Positions 1 through 12,259 of a DNA stretch of 64,000 nt are shown here, in pieces. Position numbers and translations under genes: made by a program. This DNA comes from Planctomycetota bacterium (lineage in GTDB: Bacteria; Planctomycetota; J058): the NCBI GenBank assembly GCA_023954375.1, contig JAMLIC010000013.1, forward strand, positions 62,001 through 126,000, given 5' to 3'. The notes beneath the pieces are model-generated. The model was not told the DNA's origin and did not search any database. It was given only the letters and a program-made list of their open reading frames with translations. Within the stretch, counting starts at the first letter, position 1; every line of letters starts with the position of its first letter.

Positions 1-27
1 CCGTGCGACCTCCGGCGGACCGAGGAG

Positions 28-195
28 CTACTCCTCCTCGCCTCCGCGAGACGGCGCCGCGGCGGCCTTCTTGCGACCGCCGGCCTTCTTCTTGCCGGCC
101 TTCTTCTTCGCGCCGCCGGCCTTCTTCTTGCCGGCCTTCTTCTTCGCGCCGCCGGCCTTCTTCTTGCCGGCCTTCTTCGCCTTCTTCTTCGCCAT
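28..195 (-). CDS. Histone-H1-like lysine/alanine-rich small protein
   Basis: A 55-residue, strongly basic protein starting MAKKKAKKAGKKK. About three copies of a 12-residue unit (GGAKKKAGKKKA) are followed by RKKAAAAPSR and an acidic end GGEEE. The repeat is also a 36-bp direct repeat in the DNA. The ATG at 195 has a strong Shine-Dalgarno (AAGGGGGAAT) a few bases upstream. Composition matches the C-terminal tail of histone H1 and bacterial H1-like (Hc1/AlgP-type) proteins, which bind DNA without sequence specificity. There is no globular domain, so function is inferred from composition only. It is divergent from the thioredoxin gene, with about 270 bases between. Confidence 0.7.
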   Translation of the reverse strand: MAKKKAKKAGKKKAGGAKKKAGKKKAGGAKKKAGKKKAGGRKKAAAAPSRGGEEE

Positions 196-466
196 GATTC
201 CCCCTTTCGAAGTACCAATCGCAGAAGGGCGCGCCCTTCTGAGGCGCACACTAACAGTCACATCCCCAAACAGCAAATGGAGCGTTTCGTGGGCGCAGCG
301 AGATGAGTCAGCGACGATGGTGGGCGCGATGGCGAGCTCGCGTCGACGCGCGCGCCCGGTGGAGTATGATCCGCCGCGCGCGCGGGAATGCGCGCGGCCG
401 GGGCTGCGTTGCGACGACCGCCGGTCATCATCATGTAGGGGTCCGACAGCGAGAGAGAGGATCGCC

Positions 467-790
467 GTGGGTGCAGTGCAGCAGGTGGGCGAGGCCGAGT
501 TCCAGAAGGAGGTCCTCGAGTCCCCCGTGCCGGTCGTGGTCGACTTCTTCGCCGTGTGGTGCGGGCCGTGCCGCCTGATCACGCCGATCCTCGACGACCT
601 GTCGAAGACGTACGACGGCAAGGTCAAGTTCGTGAAGGTGGACATCGACGAGGCCCCCGGGATCGCCGAGCGCCTCGCCGTCGCCAACGTGCCGACGCTC
701 GTCGCCTTCAAGGCGGGCGAGGAGGCCGACCGCCGCGTCGGCGCCGCGCCGAAGCCGGCGCTCGAGGGCTGGGTCAAGTCCCTCGTCTGA
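467..790 (+). CDS. trxA: Thioredoxin
   Basis: A 107-residue protein, the usual length of a one-domain thioredoxin. The redox motif WCGPC has its cysteines at residues 32 and 35. The conserved features VVVDFFAVWCGPC, the KVD strand and the cis-proline loop NVPTLVAFKAG are all visible. It reduces protein disulfides in the cytosol and is recycled by thioredoxin reductase, which is not in the window. The GTG at 467 was chosen because GAGAGAGAGG lies just upstream and the resulting N-terminus matches the family; the open frame extends further upstream without homology. No signal peptide is present. It stands alone, followed by a hairpin at 827-848. Confidence 0.95.
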   Translation: MGAVQQVGEAEFQKEVLESPVPVVVDFFAVWCGPCRLITPILDDLSKTYDGKVKFVKVDIDEAPGIAERLAVANVPTLVAFKAGEEADRRVGAAPKPALEGWVKSLV

Positions 791-826
791 TCGCCGGCTG
801 ACTCGGACGCCGACACCCTGGCCGGC

Positions 827-848
827 CCTCGCGCCCCACGGCGCGAGG
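827..848 (+). terminator. Stem-loop downstream of thioredoxin gene
   Basis: A perfect 9-bp inverted repeat (CCTCGCGCC / GGCGCGAGG) with a 4-base loop begins 36 bases after the trxA stop. There is no T-run after it, so if it terminates transcription it is not a textbook intrinsic terminator. In DNA this GC-rich, hairpins of this size also occur by chance. Confidence 0.35.
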
Positions 849-1014
849 CTGGCCGCGCGTCTACCCACCATCTTCGTCGCTGCTCCGCGCCCCCGGGCGG
901 GCGGTGCACGGGTCCTACCCACGCACCGCGCCGCCGCCAGGACGTTGGCTCGTCGCGGCTTGCGCGAGGTCTTTCCGTCCGCGACGGCTCGCGCGAACAG
1001 GCGAATGGACGAAC

Positions 1015-1596
1015 ATGGTGGCCGTGGCCGAACCCCTCGCCCCTGACCTGCTCCGCCTCGCCCCGGGCGACCCCGCGGCGCTGGGCGCGCTCTACCAGCG
1101 CCACGCGCGCGACGTGCAGCGCCTGGTGCTCGGCATGCGCCTCGGGCTCGGGCGCGAGGAGGTCGAGGACGCCGTGCAGGAGACCTTCCTGCGCGCGCTC
1201 CGCGACCTGCAGCGCTTCGACCGCGCGCGGCCGCTGCGCGGCTGGGTGCTGGGGATCGCCCGCCACGTCGCCGTCGACCGCGCCCGGCGCGGCCGGGTGC
1301 GCGCGGCCGCGCCGGTGGACGGGGGGGCGGTCGTCGACCCGGGTCCCGCCGGCGGGGAGGACGCCGCGGCGCGCGCCGAGCAGGCGGCGCTCGTCACCGC
1401 GGCGCTCGGGGCGCTCGAGCCCGAGCAACGGGCCGCGCTGGCCCTGCGACACGTCGAAGGCCTGACGATGGACGACCTGGCCGCCGCGCTCGACTGCTCC
1501 GTGCCGACCGCCCGCGCGCGGCTGCGCGAGGCGGCGCACCGGCTGGCCGGCGAGCTCCGCCGCCGGGGGCTCGGGGCCGGGGAGGTGACGTCGTGA
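1015..1596 (+). CDS. ECF-type RNA polymerase sigma factor
   Basis: A 193-residue sigma-70-family protein of ECF size. Region 2 is visible around EEVEDAVQETFLRALRDL with RPLRGWVLGIARHVAVD. Region 4 is visible as LEPEQRAALALRHVEGLTMDDLAAAL with the helix-turn-helix DCSVPTARARLREAAHRL. The ATG at 1015 gives the normal ECF N-terminus (ALGALYQRHARDVQRLVLG); the frame is open upstream but unlike the family. Its TGA overlaps the GTG of the next gene (GTGA at 1593-1596), so the two are translationally coupled and the next product is its likely anti-sigma factor. The regulon is unknown. Confidence 0.93.
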   Translation: MVAVAEPLAPDLLRLAPGDPAALGALYQRHARDVQRLVLGMRLGLGREEVEDAVQETFLRALRDLQRFDRARPLRGWVLGIARHVAVDRARRGRVRAAAPVDGGAVVDPGPAGGEDAAARAEQAALVTAALGALEPEQRAALALRHVEGLTMDDLAAALDCSVPTARARLREAAHRLAGELRRRGLGAGEVTS

Positions 1597-3629
1597 GCGC
1601 CTGCGCCGAGCTCCGCCCCCTCCTCGACCTGGCGCCGCTCGCGGGCTGGGACCTGCTCGAGCCGGCCGAGCGGGCGGCGCTGGACGAGCACCTCGGGACC
1701 TGCGGCGCCTGCCGCGACGAGGCCGCGGCGCTGACCGCGGCGCTGGCCGCCGACGCGGCGGCCGTGGAGGCGGACGTGACGGAGCCAACGACGTCGGTGC
1801 GCGAGGCGCTGCTCGCCCGCGCCGTTCACGAGGCCGCGGCGGAGAGAAAGACCGGGCCGGGGCCGCTCGCGGTCGACGCGGCGCGGCTCGAGGCGGTGGG
1901 GCGACGGATCGCGCTCGCCTGCTCGTTCTGCCACGGGCGGACCGCGAGAGACGAGGTGGCGTTCTGCGCCGCCTGCCTCGCGCCCCACCACGCCGAGTGC
2001 TTCGCCGCGCACGGGCGCTGCGCGCTGCCCGGATGCGAGGAGACGGCGACCGTCCGGCCGCAGGCCGGAGCGCTGGCGTCCGCGCCGCAGGCGCCGGCGC
2101 CGCCGCGGGCGCGGACCTCGCGGCGCGGGCGGCTGATCGTCCTCGCCCTCGCGCTCGCTGGCGCCGGCGGGGCCCTCGCGGCGCGCACCGGGTCGGGCGG
2201 GCCGGCGGGGGGCGCCGACCCCCTCTTCGCGCGCGTCGTCGACGACACCGCCCGCGCCGCGCGCGACCTCGAGGCGGCCGCGCGCGACGGGGACCTGCGC
2301 CGCGCCAGGGCGCTCCGCCCGCGCCTCGACGTGGCGCCCTGGATCTACGAGGCGCTCGAGGGCGCCGAGGCCGCGCGCCTGCGCGAGCACGTCGCCGCCC
2401 TGCAGGCGCGGGCCGACGCCGTCGTCTCCGAGCCGACGGTCACGCTCCGCGTGGTCGACGCGGACCTGCGGCGCGTCGTCTCGGACCTCGCGCGGCAGGC
2501 CGGCCAGAACGTCGTGGTCGAGCCGCACATCGACGAGCGGGTCACCCTCGACCTGCGGGACGTGCTCTGGAGCGAGGCGCTGCGCCTCGTGGCCTCGTCG
2601 GCGCGCTGCCGGGTCGAGCCGCGCGGCGACGGCGTGCTGGCGCTCACGCAGCCGCCGCGGGTGTCGATCCAGTTCACCGACGCGAACATCCGTGTGGTCC
2701 TGCAGCTCCTGGCCGCCTACTCGGGGAAGAACGTGGTCATCGAGTCGGGCGTCACGGGGAACATCACCTTGGACCTCAAGGAGGTCCCCTGGGACGAGGC
2801 GCTCCTGGCCCTCGCGGCCTCGCACCGCTTCCACGTGGCGATCCTGGGCGAGGTCGTCCTCTGCTCGACCGAGCCGCGCGGCGGCCGCCCCCTGGCGGCG
2901 CCGCCGCCCTCCTGGAGGGCCGAGGGCGGGCGCGTCGCCCGGCCGGACGGACCGACGGTGGACCTCGACGTGCGCGACATGCCGCTGGCGGAGGCGGTCG
3001 CGGAGGTCGTCCGCCAGGCGGGCCAGCCGGTCGAGGTCGAGGGCGACCTCGGCGCGGTCACCGCCCGGCTGACCCGGGTGCCCTGGCGGCAGGCCCTCGA
3101 GGCCCTGGTGAGCACCCTCCCGACCGCCCAGGTCCTCGAGCGCGGCGACGGGCTCGTCGTGCGGCGGCGGCCCCAGCTGAGCCTCGAGGCGTCGGACGCC
3201 CCCGTGAGCCGCTGGCTGCAGCTCCTGGCCGAGCTGGCGGGCGAGAGCCTGATCGTGCCCGAGACGGACGCGGAGGTCACGATCACCCTGCGCGACCTCG
3301 AGCCACGGGAGGCGATCGAGGTCACCTGTCACGTCCTGGGCTGGCGGCTCGTGCGCGAGGGCGCGGTGCTGCGCGTCGAGACGGGGGGCGCGGCCCGCTC
3401 CGAGCGCGAACGGTCACCCGCGCCGTTCCCGCGGGTGGAGGCCGTCGTGGCCGACGGCGAGCGCCGCTGGGCCCAGATCAACGGTCGGGTCTACGTCCCG
3501 GGCGACGTCCTGATCGACCCGCGGACCGACGAGCAGATCGAGGGGCTCGTGCTCGAGGCCATCGACGCGGAGGGCGTGCTCCTGCGCCGCGACGGCGCCC
3601 CGGAGCGTCACGACCTCCCCCGCCGATGA
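1593..3629 (+). CDS. Membrane anti-sigma factor: zinc finger, RING-like finger, four STN domains, GspB-like C-terminus
   Basis: A 678-residue protein coupled to the ECF sigma gene. Residues 1-45 hold an anti-sigma zinc motif (H33-x3-C37-x2-C40). Residues 110-148 are a prokaryotic RING-like zinc module (CSFC, CAAC, HHAEC, GRC, PGC). One membrane helix spans about 181-198, followed by a coiled linker. Four tandem beta-alpha units follow at about 283-353, 357-426, 456-525 and 528-596. Each has the pattern of the secretin/TonB short N-terminal (STN) domain, including NVVVEP / NVVIES and a VPW-x-EAL motif. Residues 614-674 (INGRVYVPGDVL...GVLLRRDG) resemble the T2SS GspB/PulC-type domain. Inference: the N-terminus holds sigma in the cytoplasm while the STN array senses something outside the membrane. 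Confidence 0.85.
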   Translation: MSACAELRPLLDLAPLAGWDLLEPAERAALDEHLGTCGACRDEAAALTAALAADAAAVEADVTEPTTSVREALLARAVHEAAAERKTGPGPLAVDAARLEAVGRRIALACSFCHGRTARDEVAFCAACLAPHHAECFAAHGRCALPGCEETATVRPQAGALASAPQAPAPPRARTSRRGRLIVLALALAGAGGALAARTGSGGPAGGADPLFARVVDDTARAARDLEAAARDGDLRRARALRPRLDVAPWIYEALEGAEAARLREHVAALQARADAVVSEPTVTLRVVDADLRRVVSDLARQAGQNVVVEPHIDERVTLDLRDVLWSEALRLVASSARCRVEPRGDGVLALTQPPRVSIQFTDANIRVVLQLLAAYSGKNVVIESGVTGNITLDLKEVPWDEALLALAASHRFHVAILGEVVLCSTEPRGGRPLAAPPPSWRAEGGRVARPDGPTVDLDVRDMPLAEAVAEVVRQAGQPVEVEGDLGAVTARLTRVPWRQALEALVSTLPTAQVLERGDGLVVRRRPQLSLEASDAPVSRWLQLLAELAGESLIVPETDAEVTITLRDLEPREAIEVTCHVLGWRLVREGAVLRVETGGAARSERERSPAPFPRVEAVVADGERRWAQINGRVYVPGDVLIDPRTDEQIEGLVLEAIDAEGVLLRRDGAPERHDLPRR

Positions 3630-3667
3630 CGTGCGCCGCCGCCCCTGGCGAGCGCAGCCTCGCCGCC

Positions 3668-7702
<4,035 letters not shown>

Positions 7703-7786
7703 TGCCTACGAACAGCTTGTGGATCGGCTGCTCGCATCGCCCCATTACGGCGAACGCTGGGGCCGGATGTGGCTCGACCTGGCACG

Positions 7787-8578
7787 CTATTCCGATACCA
7801 CCGAATCCTGGCTCGGCTTCTCCAGCAGCCGCTCGACGAGGTCCGACAGCGCCGCGGGCACGTCGGGGCGGACGACGCGCAGGGCGGGCGCGCGGCGGGC
7901 GAGGTGCGCGTGGAGGACCGCGCCCGGGTCGTCGCCCGGGAAGGGCGGCGCGCCGGCGAGCAGGTGGTGGAGCAGGACGCCGAGCGCGTAGAGGTCGGCG
8001 GCGGGCCCGATCGGCCGCCGCAGGAGCCCGGCCTGCTCCGGGGCGAGGTACCAGAAGCGGCGCGTCGGGTCCTGGTCGCCCGCGGGCGCCTCGAAGAGCT
8101 GCGAGAGGTCCTCGAGGCAGGCCAGGCCGAAGTTCGTCAGCCGCGGGGCGAGCGGGGCCGCCGGCGTGACGAGGAGCCCCTCGAGCATGAGCGCCTTGTG
8201 GGTGACCCCGTGGGCGTGGGCGTGCGCCAGGGCGCGGGCGGCGGCGCCGCCGATCGTCGCCGCGTGCTCGACGGGCAGCCCGCCCGGCGGCGGCGGCGGG
8301 AGGGAGCGGGCGCCCGGGAGGAAGTCCATGACGACGAACGGCGCGCCCTCGTCCTCGCCGTGGTCGCGCACGCGCACGAGCGTCGGGTCGGGCGGCGCGG
8401 CCGCGAGCCGCTCGAGCTCGTGGAACAGCCGCGTGCGCCGCTCGAGCGAGCCGCCGCCCAGGGCGAAGCGCTTCAGCGCGACCACCTCGTCACGGGCCAG
8501 GTCGAGCGCCTGGTAGACGACGCCGCTCCAGCTCCGACCGACCACGTCGAGGACGCGGTAGCGCTCCATGACGGGCAT
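7787..8578 (-). CDS. Pseudokinase-type Ser/Thr kinase domain, C-terminally cut off
   Basis: The Hanks-type kinase fold runs from MERYRVLDVVG through the lysine strand EVVALKRFAL to YLAPEQAG (APE) and DLYALGVLLHHLLAG. The catalytic residues are missing: the HRD loop reads THKALMLEGLL and the DFG triad reads TNFGL. It therefore probably binds and signals rather than phosphorylates. The real sequence stops near LLEKPS; the last residues to the stop at 7787 come from the antisense of the DUF1549 fragment. The architecture kinase-AAA-TPR-GAF-sigma-54 is known, so this was probably one gene with 3668-7612. The start at 8578 (MPVMERYRV) is a choice; 8569 is also possible. Confidence 0.8.
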   Translation of the reverse strand: MPVMERYRVLDVVGRSWSGVVYQALDLARDEVVALKRFALGGGSLERRTRLFHELERLAAAPPDPTLVRVRDHGEDEGAPFVVMDFLPGARSLPPPPPGGLPVEHAATIGGAAARALAHAHAHGVTHKALMLEGLLVTPAAPLAPRLTNFGLACLEDLSQLFEAPAGDQDPTRRFWYLAPEQAGLLRRPIGPAADLYALGVLLHHLLAGAPPFPGDDPGAVLHAHLARRAPALRVVRPDVPAALSDLVERLLEKPSQDSVVSE

Positions 8579-8618
8579 CCTGTGGCCGCCGGGGCGGCGG
8601 GTCAAACGCGCGTGACGG

Positions 8619-9689
8619 TCAGTCGGTCTTGCCGCGCCCGCCGCCCGTCCCGCCGCGCGCCGCCGCGAGCCAGACCAGGTCGAACACGGGCTGGATGAAG
8701 ACCTCGCTGTGCCCCGTGACGACCGCGGTCGCGTCGACGTTGACGACGTGGCGGTCGGGCGCGCCGGGCCAGCGGGACTGCGGGTCGGTCAGGATCCCGT
8801 CGAGGCGGATCGGGTCGAACGGCTCCGCCCGCAGCTCGAGCCGCGCGTAGCGCTCGCCGCCGATCGCCCGGTCGGCGCCCTCGCGGCCGAGGGCCGGGCG
8901 GCGCATGGCGTTCTTGTAGGCCAGCTCCAGCACGTCGTCCTGGCGCGAGTGCACGTTGAGGAGGAGCGGCGTGCGGCCGGGCGCCATGGGGAAGCCGCCG
9001 ATCAGGGAGCCGCCGCGCTCGGGGAGCAGGGCGTCCTGGTCCACCGCCGCCTCGAGGAGCACCGCCGCGTGCGCGCGCACCTGCGTCGCGGGGCCCTCGG
9101 CGTTCAACGCCGACAGGACGAGCCGGCCGCCGAGGCTGTGCCCGACGAGGACGACCTTCGCCCCGGGGACCCGCTCCCCGAGCCGCGCCAGCAGCGGCGC
9201 GACCCGCCGCGAGCCGATCACCTCGGCGTTGAGCGCCGACTCGTGGAAGACCAGCCGCTTGCTGTCCCAGTGCACGGCGACGAAGCCCAGCCGGGACGCG
9301 TCGACGCCGTCGCGCCGGGCGCGCTCGGCGATCCCCTTCACCAGCCGGCCCGTGAACTCGCGGCCCGACTGGACGTCGTTCATCCAGCCGTGCGCGATCA
9401 CGAACACCTGCTGCGGCGCCGCGGCGGCCAGCGCCTCGACGACGGCCGGCGAGCCGGCGTAGCGGAAGCGCACCCCGTCGAAGGCCCGCTCGCGCGGCTC
9501 CTCGACCTCGGCGCTCAGGGCGTCGAGCTCGACCACGTGGCAGTCGGCGACGATCGGCGCGTCGGACGGCGCCGCCGGCGCGGCGTCGTGGTCGGGCGCC
9601 CGCTCGGGCGGCGCGCCGATCATGGCGCAGCCCGCGAGCAGGAGCGCAACGGCGGTGGCGGGCAGCGCCCGCGAGATCATCTTCGTCAT
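8619..9689 (-). CDS. Alpha/beta-hydrolase-fold lipoprotein
   Basis: About 356 residues. The N-terminus has a lipoprotein signal ending in the lipobox LLAGC, followed by a Pro/Ala-rich linker, so the enzyme should be anchored to a membrane. A hydrolase core follows: VFVIAHGWMND (oxyanion strand) and the nucleophile elbow VGHSLGGRL. This resembles DUF900-type alpha/beta hydrolases. The substrate is unknown; esterase or lipase activity is inference. The ATG at 9689 overlaps the upstream stop (TGATG); a GTG one codon earlier is also possible. It is probably co-transcribed with the NYN gene and followed after 40 bases by the kinase gene. Confidence 0.75.
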   Translation of the reverse strand: MTKMISRALPATAVALLLAGCAMIGAPPERAPDHDAAPAAPSDAPIVADCHVVELDALSAEVEEPRERAFDGVRFRYAGSPAVVEALAAAAPQQVFVIAHGWMNDVQSGREFTGRLVKGIAERARRDGVDASRLGFVAVHWDSKRLVFHESALNAEVIGSRRVAPLLARLGERVPGAKVVLVGHSLGGRLVLSALNAEGPATQVRAHAAVLLEAAVDQDALLPERGGSLIGGFPMAPGRTPLLLNVHSRQDDVLELAYKNAMRRPALGREGADRAIGGERYARLELRAEPFDPIRLDGILTDPQSRWPGAPDRHVVNVDATAVVTGHSEVFIQPVFDLVWLAAARGGTGGGRGKTD

Positions 9690-10969
9690 CACTGGTCACC
9701 CCGGGCGCGGAGGATGCGCTCCTCGTCGATCTCGTCGTCCTGGACCGGCGGGCGCTCCTCCTCGTCGTGGAGGAAGCGCGACGGCGCCTCGTAGCGCGCC
9801 CCGAGCCGGTCCTGCCCGGGCGCGCCGCGGCCGGCGGAGCAGCCGCGGCCGCCCCGGCGCTGGCTGGCTCGGCTGCGGCTCGCCTGCGGCCGCGGGCGCA
9901 GGCCGCCGACCAGCGCCGGCGCTTGCGGCGCGCCCGTCGCCGTCCGCGTCGCCGCGCGTGGGCGGGCCGAGCTCGCGGTCGTCGTCGTCGTCGTCCTCCG
10001 CGGGCCGCGCGCGCGCGCGGCCTGGCCGGCGCGCCGGCGGCCGCCGATCCTTGCCGGGCTCGCGGCGCGGCTCGGCCGGCGCGCGCCGTTGCGGGCGAGC
10101 GTCGGCGTCGCGGCGGCCTCGCCGCCCTCGCCCTCGCCCTCGCCCTCGGCGGGCGGCGCGTCCTCATGGAGGGGCGCCGGCTCGCCGCTGCCGTGGCGCT
10201 GGAACAGCTCGTGGCTGCGGTCCAGGCAGTAGGCGGTGAACAGCTGCCCCGGGTTGTACTTGTCCTCGACCTTCTGCTTGAGCAGGAGGCCGCAGCCGAT
10301 CGCGTCGGAGAGCAGCCGCTCCGCCGCGTCGAACGAGCGCTCGACGCGCTCAAGCCGGCGGACGACGGTCTCGCGGATGTACTTGAAGTTCAGGTAGCGC
10401 TTGCGCCGCTCGAGGTCCTCGAGGAGCGGCACGAGCTGCGCGAGCCCCTCGAGGTCGCGGGGCTCGATCGGCGGCATGGGGAGGAGCTCGGCCGCGGCGG
10501 CGGCGGCGCGGAGGGCGTCGCTCAGGGCGCCCTCGGCGCTCACGACGACGACCTCCTTCTGGAAGCGCTCCCGCGTCACCTGGATCGCGCGGACGGCCGC
10601 GTCGTCCGCCGTGGCGAGGACGAACACGTCGACCTCGGGGCCGCCGGCGGCGGGGAACAGCACCTCGATGATCCGCGCCAGGACCTCGAGGTCGACCAGG
10701 TCGCGGACGACGTCGCGCCGGCGGCCACCGACGTCGCGGGTCCGCGCCGCGCGGTCCACCTGGACCGGGGGCACGCCCTCCGCGGCGAAGGCCTCCGCGA
10801 GGTCCGGCGGCAGCTCGCCCCAGTCGGCCAGCGCGGCCGCCGCGACGACGTCGCCGCGCGCCCGCGCGGCGGCCGCGACGAGGGCGGGGTCGAGCGGGCG
10901 GTTGTGGGCGGTGCGAAGGTGCTGGTGCAGGCTCTCGACGTCGACGAAGAGGGCTACCTTCTTCGGCAC
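9689..10969 (-). CDS. NYN-domain (PIN-like) protein with low-complexity tail
   Basis: About 426 residues. The N-terminal 160 or so are a NYN/LabA-type domain of the PIN-like nuclease fold: VALFVDVESLHQHL supplies the first acidic residue, and VDVFVLATADDAAVRA matches the conserved acidic/strand motif. A winged-helix-like stretch follows (RKRYLNFKYIRETVVRRLERV). Such proteins are proposed RNases or RNA-binding regulators. The GTG at 10969 was chosen because GAAGGAG sits 9 bases upstream and VPKKVALFVD fits the family. The tail is odd: a GEGEGEGEG run from CTCGCC hexamers, then a repetitive region (about 9850-10100) in which another frame gives an Asp-run and more natural composition. Compensating frameshifts there are possible. 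Confidence 0.75.
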   Translation of the reverse strand: MPKKVALFVDVESLHQHLRTAHNRPLDPALVAAAARARGDVVAAAALADWGELPPDLAEAFAAEGVPPVQVDRAARTRDVGGRRRDVVRDLVDLEVLARIIEVLFPAAGGPEVDVFVLATADDAAVRAIQVTRERFQKEVVVVSAEGALSDALRAAAAAAELLPMPPIEPRDLEGLAQLVPLLEDLERRKRYLNFKYIRETVVRRLERVERSFDAAERLLSDAIGCGLLLKQKVEDKYNPGQLFTAYCLDRSHELFQRHGSGEPAPLHEDAPPAEGEGEGEGGEAAATPTLARNGARRPSRAASPARIGGRRRAGQAARARGPRRTTTTTTASSARPRAATRTATGAPQAPALVGGLRPRPQASRSRASQRRGGRGCSAGRGAPGQDRLGARYEAPSRFLHDEEERPPVQDDEIDEERILRARGDQ

Positions 10970-11116
10970 GCTGGCGGGCTCCTTCGTGGGCGCGCGAGGG
11001 CGCGCGGAGACGACGGGGGCCGCGCCGCGCACGGATCGAGGCGCGCGGGGCGGCCACCCTGTATACCAGCGGCGAGCCGCCAGGCAAAGCGCCAGCTCGG
11101 CCGCGCCTGGCGGCGC

Positions 11117-11314
11117 CTAGCGGATGATCCGCTCGCGCCGCAGCTGCGCCTCGATCTTCGACCAGAGCCCCGGCGGCGGCGCCTCGGCCAGCGCCGCCAG
11201 CAGGTCGCCCGCGGCGGCGCCGGTCGGCCGACGCGCCGCCCCGTCGTCGTCGTCTGCGAGCACGGTCGGGTCGGACGACGCCGCCCCGACGTGCTCGTGG
11301 CTCAGGTTCTCCAC
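11117..11314 (-). CDS. Small protein downstream of ECF sigma gene, possible sigma regulator
   Basis: A 65-residue acidic protein ending PPPGLWSKIEAQLRRERIIR. No family is certain. The ending resembles the W-x-KIEAxLRxEGxI motif found at the end of short proteins and domains next to ECF sigma factors in planctomycete-like genomes. It lies 180 bases downstream of the sigma gene on the same strand. It has no zinc motif and no membrane helix. A role as a small partner of that sigma factor is inference from position only. Confidence 0.45.
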   Translation of the reverse strand: MENLSHEHVGAASSDPTVLADDDDGAARRPTGAAAGDLLAALAEAPPPGLWSKIEAQLRRERIIR

Positions 11315-11494
11315 GCACTCACTCCCCGGTCAGCACCGCGCCCCTCTCGAGGCGCTCCTCGACGGATTCGCCGCCTCCGACGTCCCCACGCCGGCCGGCT
11401 CCGCCGACCCCATACCCCCGGGGGCTCACCGCGACGCGATGAGCGCGCTTATAACACGGGCGCCCCCGCGCCCGCTCGCGCCGCCGTCTGCTTG

Positions 11495-12142
11495 CTACGC
11501 CTCCTGGGCCACCTCCTCCCGCCAGGCCGCGGCCTCGCCGAGCGCCGCCAGGGCGGACCGGAACGCCTTCCGCGCCCGGTAGAGCCGGCCCCTCACCTGG
11601 GACTCGCTCTGCCCGAACATGTCACCGATCTCCCGGTAGGAGAGCTCGCCGTGGGCCTTGAGGAGGAGCACGGCGCGCTGCTCCTCCCCCAGCGCCGCCA
11701 GGGCCTGGTCTATGTGGACCCCCAGGGCCCGATCGGTCAGGACGTCCTCCGGCGCGTCCTCCTCCTCGCGCCGGTCCACGAGGAACCGGTCCGAGTCGAA
11801 GCGGCCGTGGCGGTCGAGCGAGCGGCGCTTGTTCTTGCAGCTGTTCACGGTGATCCGGAACAGCCACGTCGAGAACCGCGCGTCGCCGCGGAAGGCGGCC
11901 AGCTTGCGGAACACGCGCAGGAAGACCTCCTGCGTCACGTCCTCGGCGTGCTGCTCGTCGCCGAGGAAGCGCCGGGCGAGGCCGTAGACCTTGCCCGAGT
12001 ACTTCGAGTAGAGCGCGAAGTGGCTGGCCCCCTCCCCGCGCTGGCAGGCCGCGATCAGCTCGCGGTCCTCGTCCTCGCCTTGCATCGCCGGCCGGGCGCC
12101 CGCGGGCGCTGGCAGGTCAACATCGTCGTCTGAGCGCTTCAT
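11495..12142 (-). CDS. ECF-type RNA polymerase sigma factor (RpoE-like)
   Basis: A 215-residue ECF sigma factor. Region 2 reads HAEDVTQEVFLRVFRKL followed by FSTWLFRITVNSCKNKRR. Region 4 reads LGEEQRAVLLLKAHGELSYREIG with the HTH MFGQSESQVRGRLYRARKAFR. It has a roughly 25-residue acidic N-terminal extension. Unlike the other two ECF genes in the window it is not overlapped by a large anti-sigma gene; only a 65-residue protein follows. It resembles the RpoE/SigW type, which responds to envelope stress, but the inducing signal cannot be read from sequence. Confidence 0.93.
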   Translation of the reverse strand: MKRSDDDVDLPAPAGARPAMQGEDEDRELIAACQRGEGASHFALYSKYSGKVYGLARRFLGDEQHAEDVTQEVFLRVFRKLAAFRGDARFSTWLFRITVNSCKNKRRSLDRHGRFDSDRFLVDRREEEDAPEDVLTDRALGVHIDQALAALGEEQRAVLLLKAHGELSYREIGDMFGQSESQVRGRLYRARKAFRSALAALGEAAAWREEVAQEA

Positions 12143-12259
12143 TCACCCCAACCCCCCGATCACGCCCCACCCCTGAGGCGAAATCGCTGGAAACAACAAC
12201 CCCAACCGGACGCTAGTCAGGCGATGCCGGGATTTCAAGTTTCATTGGTAGCGAAAGGG

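Noticed and set aside
28..1788. Long open frames opposite the genes, for example the 586-codon frame covering trxA and the sigma gene
   Set aside because: They arise from the extreme GC content, are Arg/Pro/Ala-rich without domain features, and lie antisense to well-supported genes.
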